NCBI RefSeq assembly: GCF_014306155.1
Contig: NZ_JACRWH010000036.1
Coordinates: 1 to 21,978 of the forward strand
Source of the DNA: Holdemanella hominis
Lineage (GTDB): Bacteria; Bacillota_I; Bacilli_A; Erysipelotrichales; Erysipelotrichaceae
Direction of reading: 5' to 3'
Length of the DNA: 21,978 bases
The position numbers and the translations under genes were made by a program. The notes under the pieces are model-generated. The model made no database searches, had not been told where the DNA came from, and saw only the letters and a list, made by a program, of their open reading frames with translations. This document shows, piece after piece, positions 7,821-15,263 of this stretch (the stretch's first letter is position 1; each line of letters begins with the position of its first letter).

Positions 7821-7836
7821 AGCAAATTTTGTGCCA
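7821..7836 (-). promoter_or_regulatory. Sigma-54 (-24/-12) promoter for the SIS/YjbQ operon
   Basis: The minus strand reads TGGCACAAAATTTGCT, a perfect TGGCAC-N5-TTGCT match with the required 10-nt separation of GG and GC. The expected start is near 7810, giving a leader of about 105 nt before the SIS gene. It lies between the activator terminator and the first SIS gene, so activator binding sites probably fall inside the 3' end of the activator gene. I could not identify them. Confidence 0.9.
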
Positions 7837-7850
7837 TAAAATCATTTAAT

Positions 7851-7878
7851 AAAAAAGATGGATTGTTTAAAATCCACC
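7851..7878 (-). terminator. Terminator of the LevR-type activator gene
   Basis: On the minus strand GGTGGATT pairs with AATCCATC (one G-U pair) around TTAAAC, followed by six U. The stem begins at the stop codon of the activator, insulating it from the sigma-54 promoter 15 nt downstream. Confidence 0.8.
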
Positions 7879-10577
7879 TAGTTGTTCTTCACATAATTAA
7901 AAATATAAATTATTTCTTCTGTAGGAATTTCAACCCCATAAAAATCTTCGACTGGTGTAAATGCCTTTTGAACATATTCTACAAAATCTTTATGTTCCCT
8001 TAAAAAATTCTCGCTTGGTTTATATTCACCCATCCGAGAAACAACAAGTCTTTCAATTAAGCAACAAATATGAACATATAATCCAAAACAAGTACGATTA
8101 CTAAATCGAATCTGCAAATACTTTTGTAAAACATCAAGTGCATTGGCAACTTGCTCCAATAATTTTATTGGATTCAATATAATAAGAGTATTCATAAGAT
8201 TCGACAAAGAAAAATTATGTAATATATTCTTATCAAATTGATTTAACTGATCTTCATCCATATAGTCTTTAAAGTATTGATTAAAGTCACTAAATGTATC
8301 CTCAATAATCAAATCTTCAATACCTACAAATGGAATATCTTCAATATTTGGATCCAAAGTTCCAAGCACACAAAGAACATCATATTCTTCAAACACTGCA
8401 TTTTTCTTTCCCAACTCAATCAGTTCAGAATAATTTAATGTCTTCACATCCAAATTGATTCCATCTGGAAATGATTGTTCTAACATCAATTTTAATTTTT
8501 GTGCCGTTCCCAAGCCACTAGCACAAGAGCATAAAATAACAGGTTGCTTTAATTTATTCTTTTCAAGATGATACGTAAGGCCAACATGAAAAGCATCAAT
8601 TGTATTTTTAAATAGATCTTCCATCTCCACATGGTTACGAATTCCATTTCCAATCTCTAAGGCAATGGGTGTACTCACATTATTAATTATACCAATATTT
8701 GCATTTTCAATATGCAACCCCTTATAGATATCCTCAAGGCTTCCCATATCTACTAATAAATATAATTCTTTTACCTTACCAATGTGATCTAAATATAGAT
8801 TCAACTTTTCAATCATCGCATTAGTATCTACATATAAAGGCATATCTAACGCATCAAAAATATATTGTCCTAAAAAGCGATTGGCCGCATCCGCAATACT
8901 TGATGCCGTAGAAAATCCATGTGCTAGAATAACCGCAGCTTTTTGCGTTAATCTTGAATCCTTTTTATCATTATAAACATAGAAAATAAAAACACATACA
9001 ATTATCGAATACATATCCATTTCTAAATAGGATTTTAAATATTCACAAATCTCTAAAGATACCTTGGTTGCCCTAAAGAATTCTTCCTGCAACAACTGAT
9101 ACAAATCATCACACTCTTCTTCATGTTTTAAAAACCAGCTTCTTAAATCATGATATTCATGATGGATTTCATCTAAAAAAGATGCAATGGCCAATGTTTC
9201 ATTATTCGTAATTTTTAACCCATATCTTGACTCGATCAAATCAAAAATATGTTGAATACCACGATTATAATAATCAATCTGACTCGATTCCTTCTTTCTA
9301 AAAATCAAATTATCAAAATACTTTTGGACATAATTCTTTTCGGCTTTCATAAAATTAGACAACGTCATATGTTCATCTCTGTATTTTCTAAAAGATTCTA
9401 ACAGATTTTCATTCAACTGGATAATTTCCTTAGTTCCATTGTAGTAACTTTGCAAGTCATCTATAAAAATATATTCATCGTCATCCAAAACCGCTTTTTT
9501 ACTTTTATAAACTTGTTGCAACAGTTCTTGTGGCAAATGATTTAAATGAATCACAAGTTCATCATCCATTTTATCAAATAAGGAATTGATGCAACAAGAC
9601 TGCACACTACTCTTTAATTGACCAATATTACCTGGCATCTTACTTTGTAACAAAACATTGTATACTTTATTACTCATTTTAATCTGACAATTTAGCCTTT
9701 TTTCTTCCTGATGGAAAAGATAATAAAGTAACTCAATACGTTCCTGGGTACCTCTTTCTTCAAGATTCGGAATCATAATCGTCATTGGAATACGACGAAT
9801 CAATGTTTTCAATAATACCTTTCCAGGATCCTCCGTTGTCGCAAAAACAATACGAACATTAGATTTATACCACTTTTCATTATCACCCACACGATGATAA
9901 ATACCTTGATCCATAAATAAGAATAATTTTTCTTGACATTCTGCCTTTAATTCATGCACTTCATCCAGAAATAAAACGCCATTGTTTGCTAACGCAATCA
10001 AACCTTCATTGTCTTTTTCAGCACCTGTAAAAGCACCTTTAACATGACCAAATAAGTTAGCCGTTAATAATTCCGGATTATTCGCATATTCACTACAGTT
10101 TACCTGTACAAATTGCCCATTTTTTGAAATGACGCCCTGATTTCTTGCCCACTCATACGTCAACTTTGCAATTAAAGACTTACCCGTTCCCGTTGATCCA
10201 TAAAGTAACATGGGCAACCCATTAGGAGGATATGAAATGGTAGCTTTACATTGTTTAACCGTTTGAGCCAAAGAATGATTCATACCTACTAGTTTTTCAA
10301 AATCCTTCTTTTCCTTATTTGACAATAAATCATCTAAACTTGCATATACACTATCTTTAAAAGGAATTCCCTTTTCTTTCAAATATTCAACCGAAATGAA
10401 ACAAAACGGTTTCGATTCAATACGTACCAATTTATTTTCTTTTACTAATTTATTTAATACAACAGACACCTGCGAACGACTTATCTTTAGATTTTCACTC
10501 ATATTCGCAACCGTTGTCTGATTAAATTCATTATTATTACAGCACTCTAAAATATATGCCAATATTTGTTCTATCAT
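7878..10577 (-). CDS. LevR-family sigma-54-dependent transcriptional activator with PTS regulatory domains
   Basis: This enhancer-binding protein of 899 residues drives sigma-54 promoters in response to PTS phosphorylation. Visible in order: an N-terminal winged-helix DNA-binding part (1-70), a AAA+ domain with Walker A GSTGTGKS (127-134), the sigma-54-contacting GAFTGA loop (181-186) and Walker B VLFLDE (201-206), and a first PRD-like region (about 430-540). Then come an EIIA-Man-like domain with AHGFSTASS (His553), an EIIB-like domain with CSCASGLGTA (Cys683/Cys685) and a C-terminal PRD with His836 in YVHICCLIERL. This is the order known for LevR. The length is close to LevR/ManR proteins and no key motif is missing. 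The ATG at 10577 has only a weak GGGA site. Targets are very probably the promoters at 7821-7836 and 4059-4074. Confidence 0.95.
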   Translation of the reverse strand: MIEQILAYILECCNNNEFNQTTVANMSENLKISRSQVSVVLNKLVKENKLVRIESKPFCFISVEYLKEKGIPFKDSVYASLDDLLSNKEKKDFEKLVGMNHSLAQTVKQCKATISYPPNGLPMLLYGSTGTGKSLIAKLTYEWARNQGVISKNGQFVQVNCSEYANNPELLTANLFGHVKGAFTGAEKDNEGLIALANNGVLFLDEVHELKAECQEKLFLFMDQGIYHRVGDNEKWYKSNVRIVFATTEDPGKVLLKTLIRRIPMTIMIPNLEERGTQERIELLYYLFHQEEKRLNCQIKMSNKVYNVLLQSKMPGNIGQLKSSVQSCCINSLFDKMDDELVIHLNHLPQELLQQVYKSKKAVLDDDEYIFIDDLQSYYNGTKEIIQLNENLLESFRKYRDEHMTLSNFMKAEKNYVQKYFDNLIFRKKESSQIDYYNRGIQHIFDLIESRYGLKITNNETLAIASFLDEIHHEYHDLRSWFLKHEEECDDLYQLLQEEFFRATKVSLEICEYLKSYLEMDMYSIIVCVFIFYVYNDKKDSRLTQKAAVILAHGFSTASSIADAANRFLGQYIFDALDMPLYVDTNAMIEKLNLYLDHIGKVKELYLLVDMGSLEDIYKGLHIENANIGIINNVSTPIALEIGNGIRNHVEMEDLFKNTIDAFHVGLTYHLEKNKLKQPVILCSCASGLGTAQKLKLMLEQSFPDGINLDVKTLNYSELIELGKKNAVFEEYDVLCVLGTLDPNIEDIPFVGIEDLIIEDTFSDFNQYFKDYMDEDQLNQFDKNILHNFSLSNLMNTLIILNPIKLLEQVANALDVLQKYLQIRFSNRTCFGLYVHICCLIERLVVSRMGEYKPSENFLREHKDFVEYVQKAFTPVEDFYGVEIPTEEIIYIFNYVKNN

Positions 10578-10630
10578 ATTTGTCCCATCAAGAAGTAACC
10601 ACCATTAAAATACTTCCTGTCTCCTTCCAT
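10574..10630 (-). CDS. Possible 18-codon leader ORF coupled to the activator gene
   Basis: An ATG at 10630 opens 18 codons (MEGDRKYFNGGYFLMGQI) whose TGA overlaps the activator ATG as ATGA. An AGGTGAG stretch lies about 12 nt upstream, rather far for an ideal site. The activator itself has a weak ribosome site, so coupling through this leader would explain its translation. Nothing in the peptide is recognisable, and it may be chance. Confidence 0.25.
   Translation of the reverse strand: MEGDRKYFNGGYFLMGQI
10590..10618 (-). promoter_or_regulatory. Leader hairpin ahead of the activator start
   Basis: In the transcript AGGAAGTA pairs with TACTTCTT (one G-U) around a 13-nt loop, ending 12 nt before the activator ATG. 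There is no U-tract, so it is not a terminator. It could limit ribosome access or be removed by ribosomes translating the leader ORF. Confidence 0.35.
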
Positions 10631-10662
10631 TGTAATTATCTACTCACCTATTATTGAATTAA

Positions 10663-10691
10663 TATATATGATTCATTTGTTTGATTCTTAA
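10663..10691 (-). promoter_or_regulatory. Candidate housekeeping promoter for the activator
   Basis: The minus strand has TTAAGA, 17 nt, then TATATA. Match to the -35 box is moderate and the region is very AT-rich, so this is tentative. It would give a leader of about 80 nt and overlaps the rpoN -35 box on the other strand. Confidence 0.35.
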
Positions 10692-10710
10692 TTTGTTAAA
10701 TTATTATAAC
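10681..10710 (+). promoter_or_regulatory. Candidate housekeeping promoter for rpoN
   Basis: TTGATT (10681-10686), 18 nt, TATAAC (10705-10710). The start would be near 10717, leaving a leader of about 17 nt with no ribosome binding site. Confidence 0.5.
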
Positions 10711-10722
10711 ACATTATGTGTT
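10708..10722 (+). promoter_or_regulatory. Perfect palindrome over the rpoN transcription start, possible operator
   Basis: AACACATTATGTGTT is a perfect 7-1-7 inverted repeat that overlaps the -10 box end and the expected +1. A bound repressor would block rpoN. No cognate regulator is evident. Confidence 0.4.
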
Positions 10723-10733
10723 AACATATACAT

Positions 10734-11954
10734 ATGAAACAAGATTTGATTTATACACACACCTACAAACAAACACTCCATATGACAACGGGTTTAAAGT
10801 CGCATCTAGAAATATTAAGTAAAGATAGACAGACTTTATCGGATCTTTTATATAATGTCAGTCAAAATAATCCTTTTTTAGAATACACTCCAAGTCAAGA
10901 TATTCAACAATATCTTGAAGCAGGCATTTCCAATAAGCCAAGTATAAAGGATGAACTTTATTTACAGCTGCATACAAGCACTAAAAAATACAATGAACCC
11001 ATTGCCCATTATATTATTGAATCCTTAGATAATCATGGCTTCTTTGATCAAGACATCCAAACTGTCCTATCGGACTTAAAATGTACTAAAACACAATTTG
11101 AAGAAACACTCTCTTTCATTCAAACCTTTGAACCCATTGGTGTGGCTGCTAAAAATAGTATTGATTCTTTAATGATTCAATTAAAAGAAAAAGGCTATAC
11201 AATCGCATACACTATTTTAAAGAATTATTCAAAAGAACTTGAAGAAAAAGATTTCTATACAATTTCTGAATCTTTAGATATACCTTATGAATCTGTATTT
11301 GATGAATTAGCTCACATGCAAGAGTGCAATCCATTTCCTTGCAGTGAATATGACACAGAAAGTACGACAAATTTAGCTTTACCTGAATTCACAATTGAAA
11401 TTGATGAAGATCAATTAAAAATCATCCCCAAAGAAATGGGAAATCTATCGCTTCATTGCGAAGAAGTAAAATTGTCAAAAGAAGCTAAAAAATATTTAAA
11501 TGAAGCTAAGTTTTATATAGATAGTATCAATCGTCGAAACAAAACCATTCTTCTGCTCGCAAATATATTGATCACACATCAAAAGAATTATTTTCTATTT
11601 CAAGATGATTTAAAAGAATGCACACTTAAAGAAATTGCTCAAGAATCAGGCTACTCGATTTCAACCGTTTCTAGGACTTTGAGTGATAAATATTATGAAT
11701 TTAATGATCATATGTATCCTGTAAAAGATTTATTTATTTCAAAAACACACAAAGGAAGCAGTAAAGACTCTATTCAAAAGGCCATTCAATTATTAATTGA
11801 AGTGGAAAATCCAGAAAATCCTCTACAAGATGAAGAAATTGTAGAAGAACTTGAAAATATGGAACTCTACGCATCCAGAAGAACCATATCAAAATATAGA
11901 AAGGAATTAAATATTCCCAATTCGAAACAAAGAAAAAAGGCGAGACTCTACTAA
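10734..11954 (+). CDS. rpoN: RNA polymerase sigma-54 factor RpoN
   Basis: This 406-residue sigma-54 factor is slightly shorter than typical SigL/RpoN proteins but complete. Region I is visible as Gln-rich KQTLHMTTGLKSHLEIL followed by NPFLEY (about 13-51). The central core-binding part follows, then the helix-turn-helix LKEIAQESGYSISTVSRTL and the RpoN box SRRTISKYRK at 381-390, which reads the -24 element. ATG 10734 fits the family N-terminus even though no Shine-Dalgarno sequence precedes it. The gene is divergent from the LevR-type activator, and matching promoters sit within 7 kb, so this factor very likely serves the local PTS cluster. Confidence 0.97.
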   Translation: MKQDLIYTHTYKQTLHMTTGLKSHLEILSKDRQTLSDLLYNVSQNNPFLEYTPSQDIQQYLEAGISNKPSIKDELYLQLHTSTKKYNEPIAHYIIESLDNHGFFDQDIQTVLSDLKCTKTQFEETLSFIQTFEPIGVAAKNSIDSLMIQLKEKGYTIAYTILKNYSKELEEKDFYTISESLDIPYESVFDELAHMQECNPFPCSEYDTESTTNLALPEFTIEIDEDQLKIIPKEMGNLSLHCEEVKLSKEAKKYLNEAKFYIDSINRRNKTILLLANILITHQKNYFLFQDDLKECTLKEIAQESGYSISTVSRTLSDKYYEFNDHMYPVKDLFISKTHKGSSKDSIQKAIQLLIEVENPENPLQDEEIVEELENMELYASRRTISKYRKELNIPNSKQRKKARLY

Positions 11955-11962
11955 ATCTCGCC
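11933..11962 (-). terminator. Terminator of the ATPase gene inside the rpoN 3' end
   Basis: GGCGAGA (11939-11945) and TCTCGCC (11956-11962) form a 7-bp stem. On the minus strand it is followed by six U, so it terminates the ATPase gene. The plus-strand side lacks a U-run, so rpoN termination here is less certain. The loop contains the rpoN stop codon. Confidence 0.75.
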
Positions 11963-11964
11963 CC

Positions 11965-13749
11965 TTACCTTGTTTTCTCCAAACTTTTTAAGTAGTCTTC
12001 AACATTTAAGTACTGAATAGAATCCATTTCTGTATTTTCTCCACGATAAATCACATACCTTCCGGTAATATTGCCATATCGATGTGTAGTCATTGCACAC
12101 TTTTCTTCATTAGTTATATGACGATATTGTTCACATGCTCGTTCCTTACTGTATTTTATTTCATATATTTCACATGATAATGTTTTTGGATCTTGCACAA
12201 CCATATCAAACTCACCAATTGGAAATTGCAATTTAAAAACATGTTTATCTTTTTTTGCGAGTTTTGTTTCCAAAAGAACTATATCCTCCATCATTCTGCC
12301 ACGAATTTCACTAAGTAAACGTTCTAAAATATGTGTCCTTTTTTGGATATCTAATTCTTGGAATTTTTCGTCTAAAAGAAGATTCTCAACAATAGCTTCA
12401 GCTTGTGCATATCTTAAACCAGGTTGTGTAACAACAACAATTTTACTCTTCTGTTTTACTTCTGGTAAATATTCTAAATCTATTTCTTTTATTAAGTCCA
12501 ATATCGCCAGATACTCTTTTATTTGAGTCATATGCACATCACTAATATCAATACTTTGTTCTTCCTTATTTAAAATATCAAGCATGTTTTTTATTCCCAG
12601 AGTCACCTTATCTAGTTCCATATGTTTTCGAATATTTATTGGATCCACTCTATCTCTCAACAAATTATTGGCAGTAACCCCTAGATCATGAGATTTAAAT
12701 GTACTTTCTACAACACTTTTAGTAAATCTATGATTCATATCTTCTACTACTCGATTAATCACATTCGTAAGCTCTCCCTTTTCATATAAATCTAAAAGTT
12801 GACGAAAATGACCACCATATTGATACATCTTTAAGGAATGTTGGATATTCTTCGCAATTGACGTATTAATATACTCTTCTGTATCCTTAATATTTGAAAA
12901 TGGTGTGCTTGCATTATAATTAATTCCACCAAGACTCATTGTCCCTCCATACCGTATATACTCATCAATCCCATATATACCAAGTACATTTTCAAATTCT
13001 CTATAGGGTATAAATGTTGTATGAAGCATTATGCATCGATCGTATAATTGTTCTTCTTTAGAAAACGCAAAGCCAAGTGAATCTGTGCCAGAAAGAACAA
13101 TTTTCATTCCACTACTGGCATATATATCAGAAAATAAAGAAGCCCCTTCAATGAAATCTTCCATCAATGTCACTTCATCCAAAAATACATATTTATATCC
13201 ATTTTTTTCTAATAGTCTAAGATCTTCATCAATATCGGATAAAGAATCTTTTGATGTAATTTGAATAAATGCAGCTTTATTAAAATCAGATTCAGACAAT
13301 TCTAAAATAATTTGACGAATCAATGTGGTTTTCCCTGTTCGTCTTAATCCATACAATATAAATACTTTATCAGCTATGTCTTTGAAGATATAATCTCTAA
13401 GCATTTGAATACATTCTCTTTTTTTATAGTTTCGTGTAATTGAAATTAAAGATTTTAATCTATCCCCAACAAGCACCTTTGTTTTAAAATCAAGATTTTT
13501 TTCTTTAGGCATACATTGTTTTAATTTTTTTAATTCCTTTTCTAATTTTTTCCTTTTCTCAATATTCGATATAAGTTCATCAACTTCATCTGCTTTTACA
13601 TATTTTTCTATTCGCTTCCCATTCTGAGTGATTCTATGATAATAATAAATATTACCATGTACATTCTTTTTAGAAACACCACCTGCCGGTAAAACGGCAA
13701 TCTCACGCTCTATTTCTGCGATATGCTCGATTATTTTCTCATTATCCAT
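11965..13749 (-). CDS. AAA+ ATPase with C-terminal PD-(D/E)XK-like domain and N-terminal LPxG-type domain
   Basis: The protein has 594 residues. Walker A is GLRRTGKTT (134-142), Walker B is YVFLDEV (187-193), and VLSGTDS is a sensor-like motif, as in the AAA_14/COG1373 group. Near the C-terminus, FPIGEFDMVV (Asp515) and YEIKYS (Glu530, Lys532) fit the D...ExK core of a PD-(D/E)XK nuclease fold. An upstream helix containing GRMMED could supply the remaining acid. The first 75 residues (LPAGGVSKKN, IYYYHRI, then a charged coiled coil) resemble a small domain I have seen fused to varied Firmicute effector proteins; I cannot name its role. ATG 13749 follows a GTGGGTGAAG stretch. It stands alone between its own promoter and terminator. 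Function unknown; members of this group are often accessory or selfish-type genes. Confidence 0.7.
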   Translation of the reverse strand: MDNEKIIEHIAEIEREIAVLPAGGVSKKNVHGNIYYYHRITQNGKRIEKYVKADEVDELISNIEKRKKLEKELKKLKQCMPKEKNLDFKTKVLVGDRLKSLISITRNYKKRECIQMLRDYIFKDIADKVFILYGLRRTGKTTLIRQIILELSESDFNKAAFIQITSKDSLSDIDEDLRLLEKNGYKYVFLDEVTLMEDFIEGASLFSDIYASSGMKIVLSGTDSLGFAFSKEEQLYDRCIMLHTTFIPYREFENVLGIYGIDEYIRYGGTMSLGGINYNASTPFSNIKDTEEYINTSIAKNIQHSLKMYQYGGHFRQLLDLYEKGELTNVINRVVEDMNHRFTKSVVESTFKSHDLGVTANNLLRDRVDPINIRKHMELDKVTLGIKNMLDILNKEEQSIDISDVHMTQIKEYLAILDLIKEIDLEYLPEVKQKSKIVVVTQPGLRYAQAEAIVENLLLDEKFQELDIQKRTHILERLLSEIRGRMMEDIVLLETKLAKKDKHVFKLQFPIGEFDMVVQDPKTLSCEIYEIKYSKERACEQYRHITNEEKCAMTTHRYGNITGRYVIYRGENTEMDSIQYLNVEDYLKSLEKTR

Positions 13750-13777
13750 AATTCTTCACCCACAATCTTTTATACCC

Positions 13778-13806
13778 ATTATACCCATTATTCATTTTCA
13801 CTTCAA
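13778..13806 (-). promoter_or_regulatory. Housekeeping promoter of the ATPase gene
   Basis: The minus strand has TTGAAG, exactly 17 nt, then TATAAT. GGGTATAA repeats occur on the minus strand at and after the -10 box, and an inverted ATACCC lies just upstream of the -35 box, so the promoter is framed by the same hexamer in opposite orientations. This may be an operator. Confidence 0.65.
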
Positions 13807-13810
13807 GGGT

Positions 13811-13843
13811 ATAAAAAAGAGACGACTAATAAATATCGCCTCT
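13811..13843 (-). terminator. Terminator of the MATE transporter gene
   Basis: On the minus strand AGAGGCGA pairs with TCGTCTCT (one G-U), followed by six U. It overlaps the final codons and stop of the MATE gene. Confidence 0.8.
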
Positions 13844-15169
13844 AACTAATTTCTTTGAATATATGTGATAATACCACATCAATAGCGCTGCATTTACAAT
13901 CCATGTCAGTGGCCATCCCAAGAATACAGTAATTAATTCCAAACTGAATTGTGTTGCCACAAATAAATAGACTTGTCTTAAAATAACGAAACATAAAATC
14001 ATCGAATACATTGGTACTTTAGATAATCCAACACCTCTTAAAGCACCTGCCGTAATATGGGATAAAGGAAGGAAGATATAGCCTGGCGCAAAGACAGAAA
14101 TCATAGTCACACCAGATACAATCACATCTTTATCTTGTGAGAACAATCCGACTAAAAACTCTCCATTTGTATAAATCAAGAAAGCTCCTAATGCGATAAT
14201 AACTTCACACATCAATAATGTTGTATACAAGCCTTTTCTTACACGCTTATAGTTTTGAGCTCCATAGTTCTGTCCCACAAATGTTGTGATGGCCATCGAG
14301 AAGCTTTGAATTGGTAGCTGCAAGAAACCATCTAGTTTTGTAGTTGTACTATATCCTGCAACAGCAGCCGATCCAAATTTAGAAATATACGATTGAACAA
14401 TCACATTGGAAAAAGAAACTATACTATTTTGTAGAGCTGCCGGTATTCCTATAGAAATAATCCTTGATAGAATTGGCTTTGAAAAACGAATCTTAGAAAT
14501 ATATACCTTATAATCTTTATCTGTATGCATTAACTCGCACATAACTAGAATGGCTGAAACGAGCTGTGCTAAAGTTGTCGCAATACCAACGCCGGCAACA
14601 CCTAAATGAAAGTAGATCACAAACACAAAGTCTAGAACAATATTCACTAAACTGGATACAACTAAGTAAATCAATGGATTTTTACTATCCCCTAAAGCTC
14701 TTAAAATACCGGCTCCCATATTATAAATAAGAGAAAAGGATACACCCGCAAAATAAATCTGTAGATAAATCACAGCCAAAGGTAAAACTTCTTTAGGCGA
14801 ACCAATCATGACTAAAATGGGTTTAGATAGAGCAATACCTAATATTGTGAATAAGACACATAAAACTAAAGTTAAAGCTAAAGATGTATGAATCGAATCC
14901 TGCATCTTTTTTGTTTCTTTAGCTCCAAAATATTGTGCAATCACAACACCAGCACCTGTTGATAATCCCATAAAGAATCCAACCAACATATTAATGATCG
15001 AAGTGGATTGTCCTACAGCTGCTAAGGCATGTGAACTGACAAAGTTTCCTACCACATACGAATCGACTGTATTGTATAATTGTTGAAATAAATTCCCAAC
15101 CAGTAATGGTAAAGAGAAAATCAAAATCGACTTCCATATACTTCCCTTTAATAAATCTGTACTTTCCAA
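13826..15169 (-). CDS. MATE-family efflux transporter
   Basis: This is a multidrug/toxin extrusion transporter of about 447 residues with some 12 hydrophobic segments. The MATE marks are SLPLLVGNLFQQLYNTVDSYVVG near the N-terminus, GLSTGAGVVIAQYFGAK in the first half, and the mirrored FVGQNYGAQNYKR in the second. No upstream ATG fits. The likely start is the TTG at 15169, which gives an ESTDLLKGS beginning aligned with family members and follows AAGGGTG at about 6 nt; a GTG at 15178 and a TTG at 15187 are less well placed. The drug or metabolite exported cannot be told. It is downstream of the ZIP gene in the same direction but separated by 94 bp containing a palindrome, so it may be independently regulated. 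Confidence 0.9.
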   Translation of the reverse strand: MESTDLLKGSIWKSILIFSLPLLVGNLFQQLYNTVDSYVVGNFVSSHALAAVGQSTSIINMLVGFFMGLSTGAGVVIAQYFGAKETKKMQDSIHTSLALTLVLCVLFTILGIALSKPILVMIGSPKEVLPLAVIYLQIYFAGVSFSLIYNMGAGILRALGDSKNPLIYLVVSSLVNIVLDFVFVIYFHLGVAGVGIATTLAQLVSAILVMCELMHTDKDYKVYISKIRFSKPILSRIISIGIPAALQNSIVSFSNVIVQSYISKFGSAAVAGYSTTTKLDGFLQLPIQSFSMAITTFVGQNYGAQNYKRVRKGLYTTLLMCEVIIALGAFLIYTNGEFLVGLFSQDKDVIVSGVTMISVFAPGYIFLPLSHITAGALRGVGLSKVPMYSMILCFVILRQVYLFVATQFSLELITVFLGWPLTWIVNAALLMWYYHIYSKKLVRGDIY

Positions 15170-15216
15170 CGCCTTCACCCTTCCCAAAAGAAAATGCAGA
15201 ATTCCAATTGGTCTTC

Positions 15217-15227
15217 TACATTATGTA
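15217..15227 (-). promoter_or_regulatory. Palindrome in the MATE upstream region
   Basis: TACATTATGTA is a perfect 5-1-5 inverted repeat about 50 nt upstream of the MATE start, just past a possible TTCATT-N16-TAAAAT promoter on the minus strand. It shares the core ACATTATGT with the palindrome at rpoN (10708-10722). Drug-pump genes are often controlled by a repressor binding such a site; none is encoded next to it. Confidence 0.3.
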
Positions 15228-15263
15228 AAATAATTTTAACTCTTTTCTGAAAAAAATGAAAGC

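Noticed and set aside
11939..11962. Strong bidirectional terminator between rpoN and the ATPase gene
   Set aside because: The stem is good but only the minus-strand side has a U-tract, so I assign it to the ATPase gene only.
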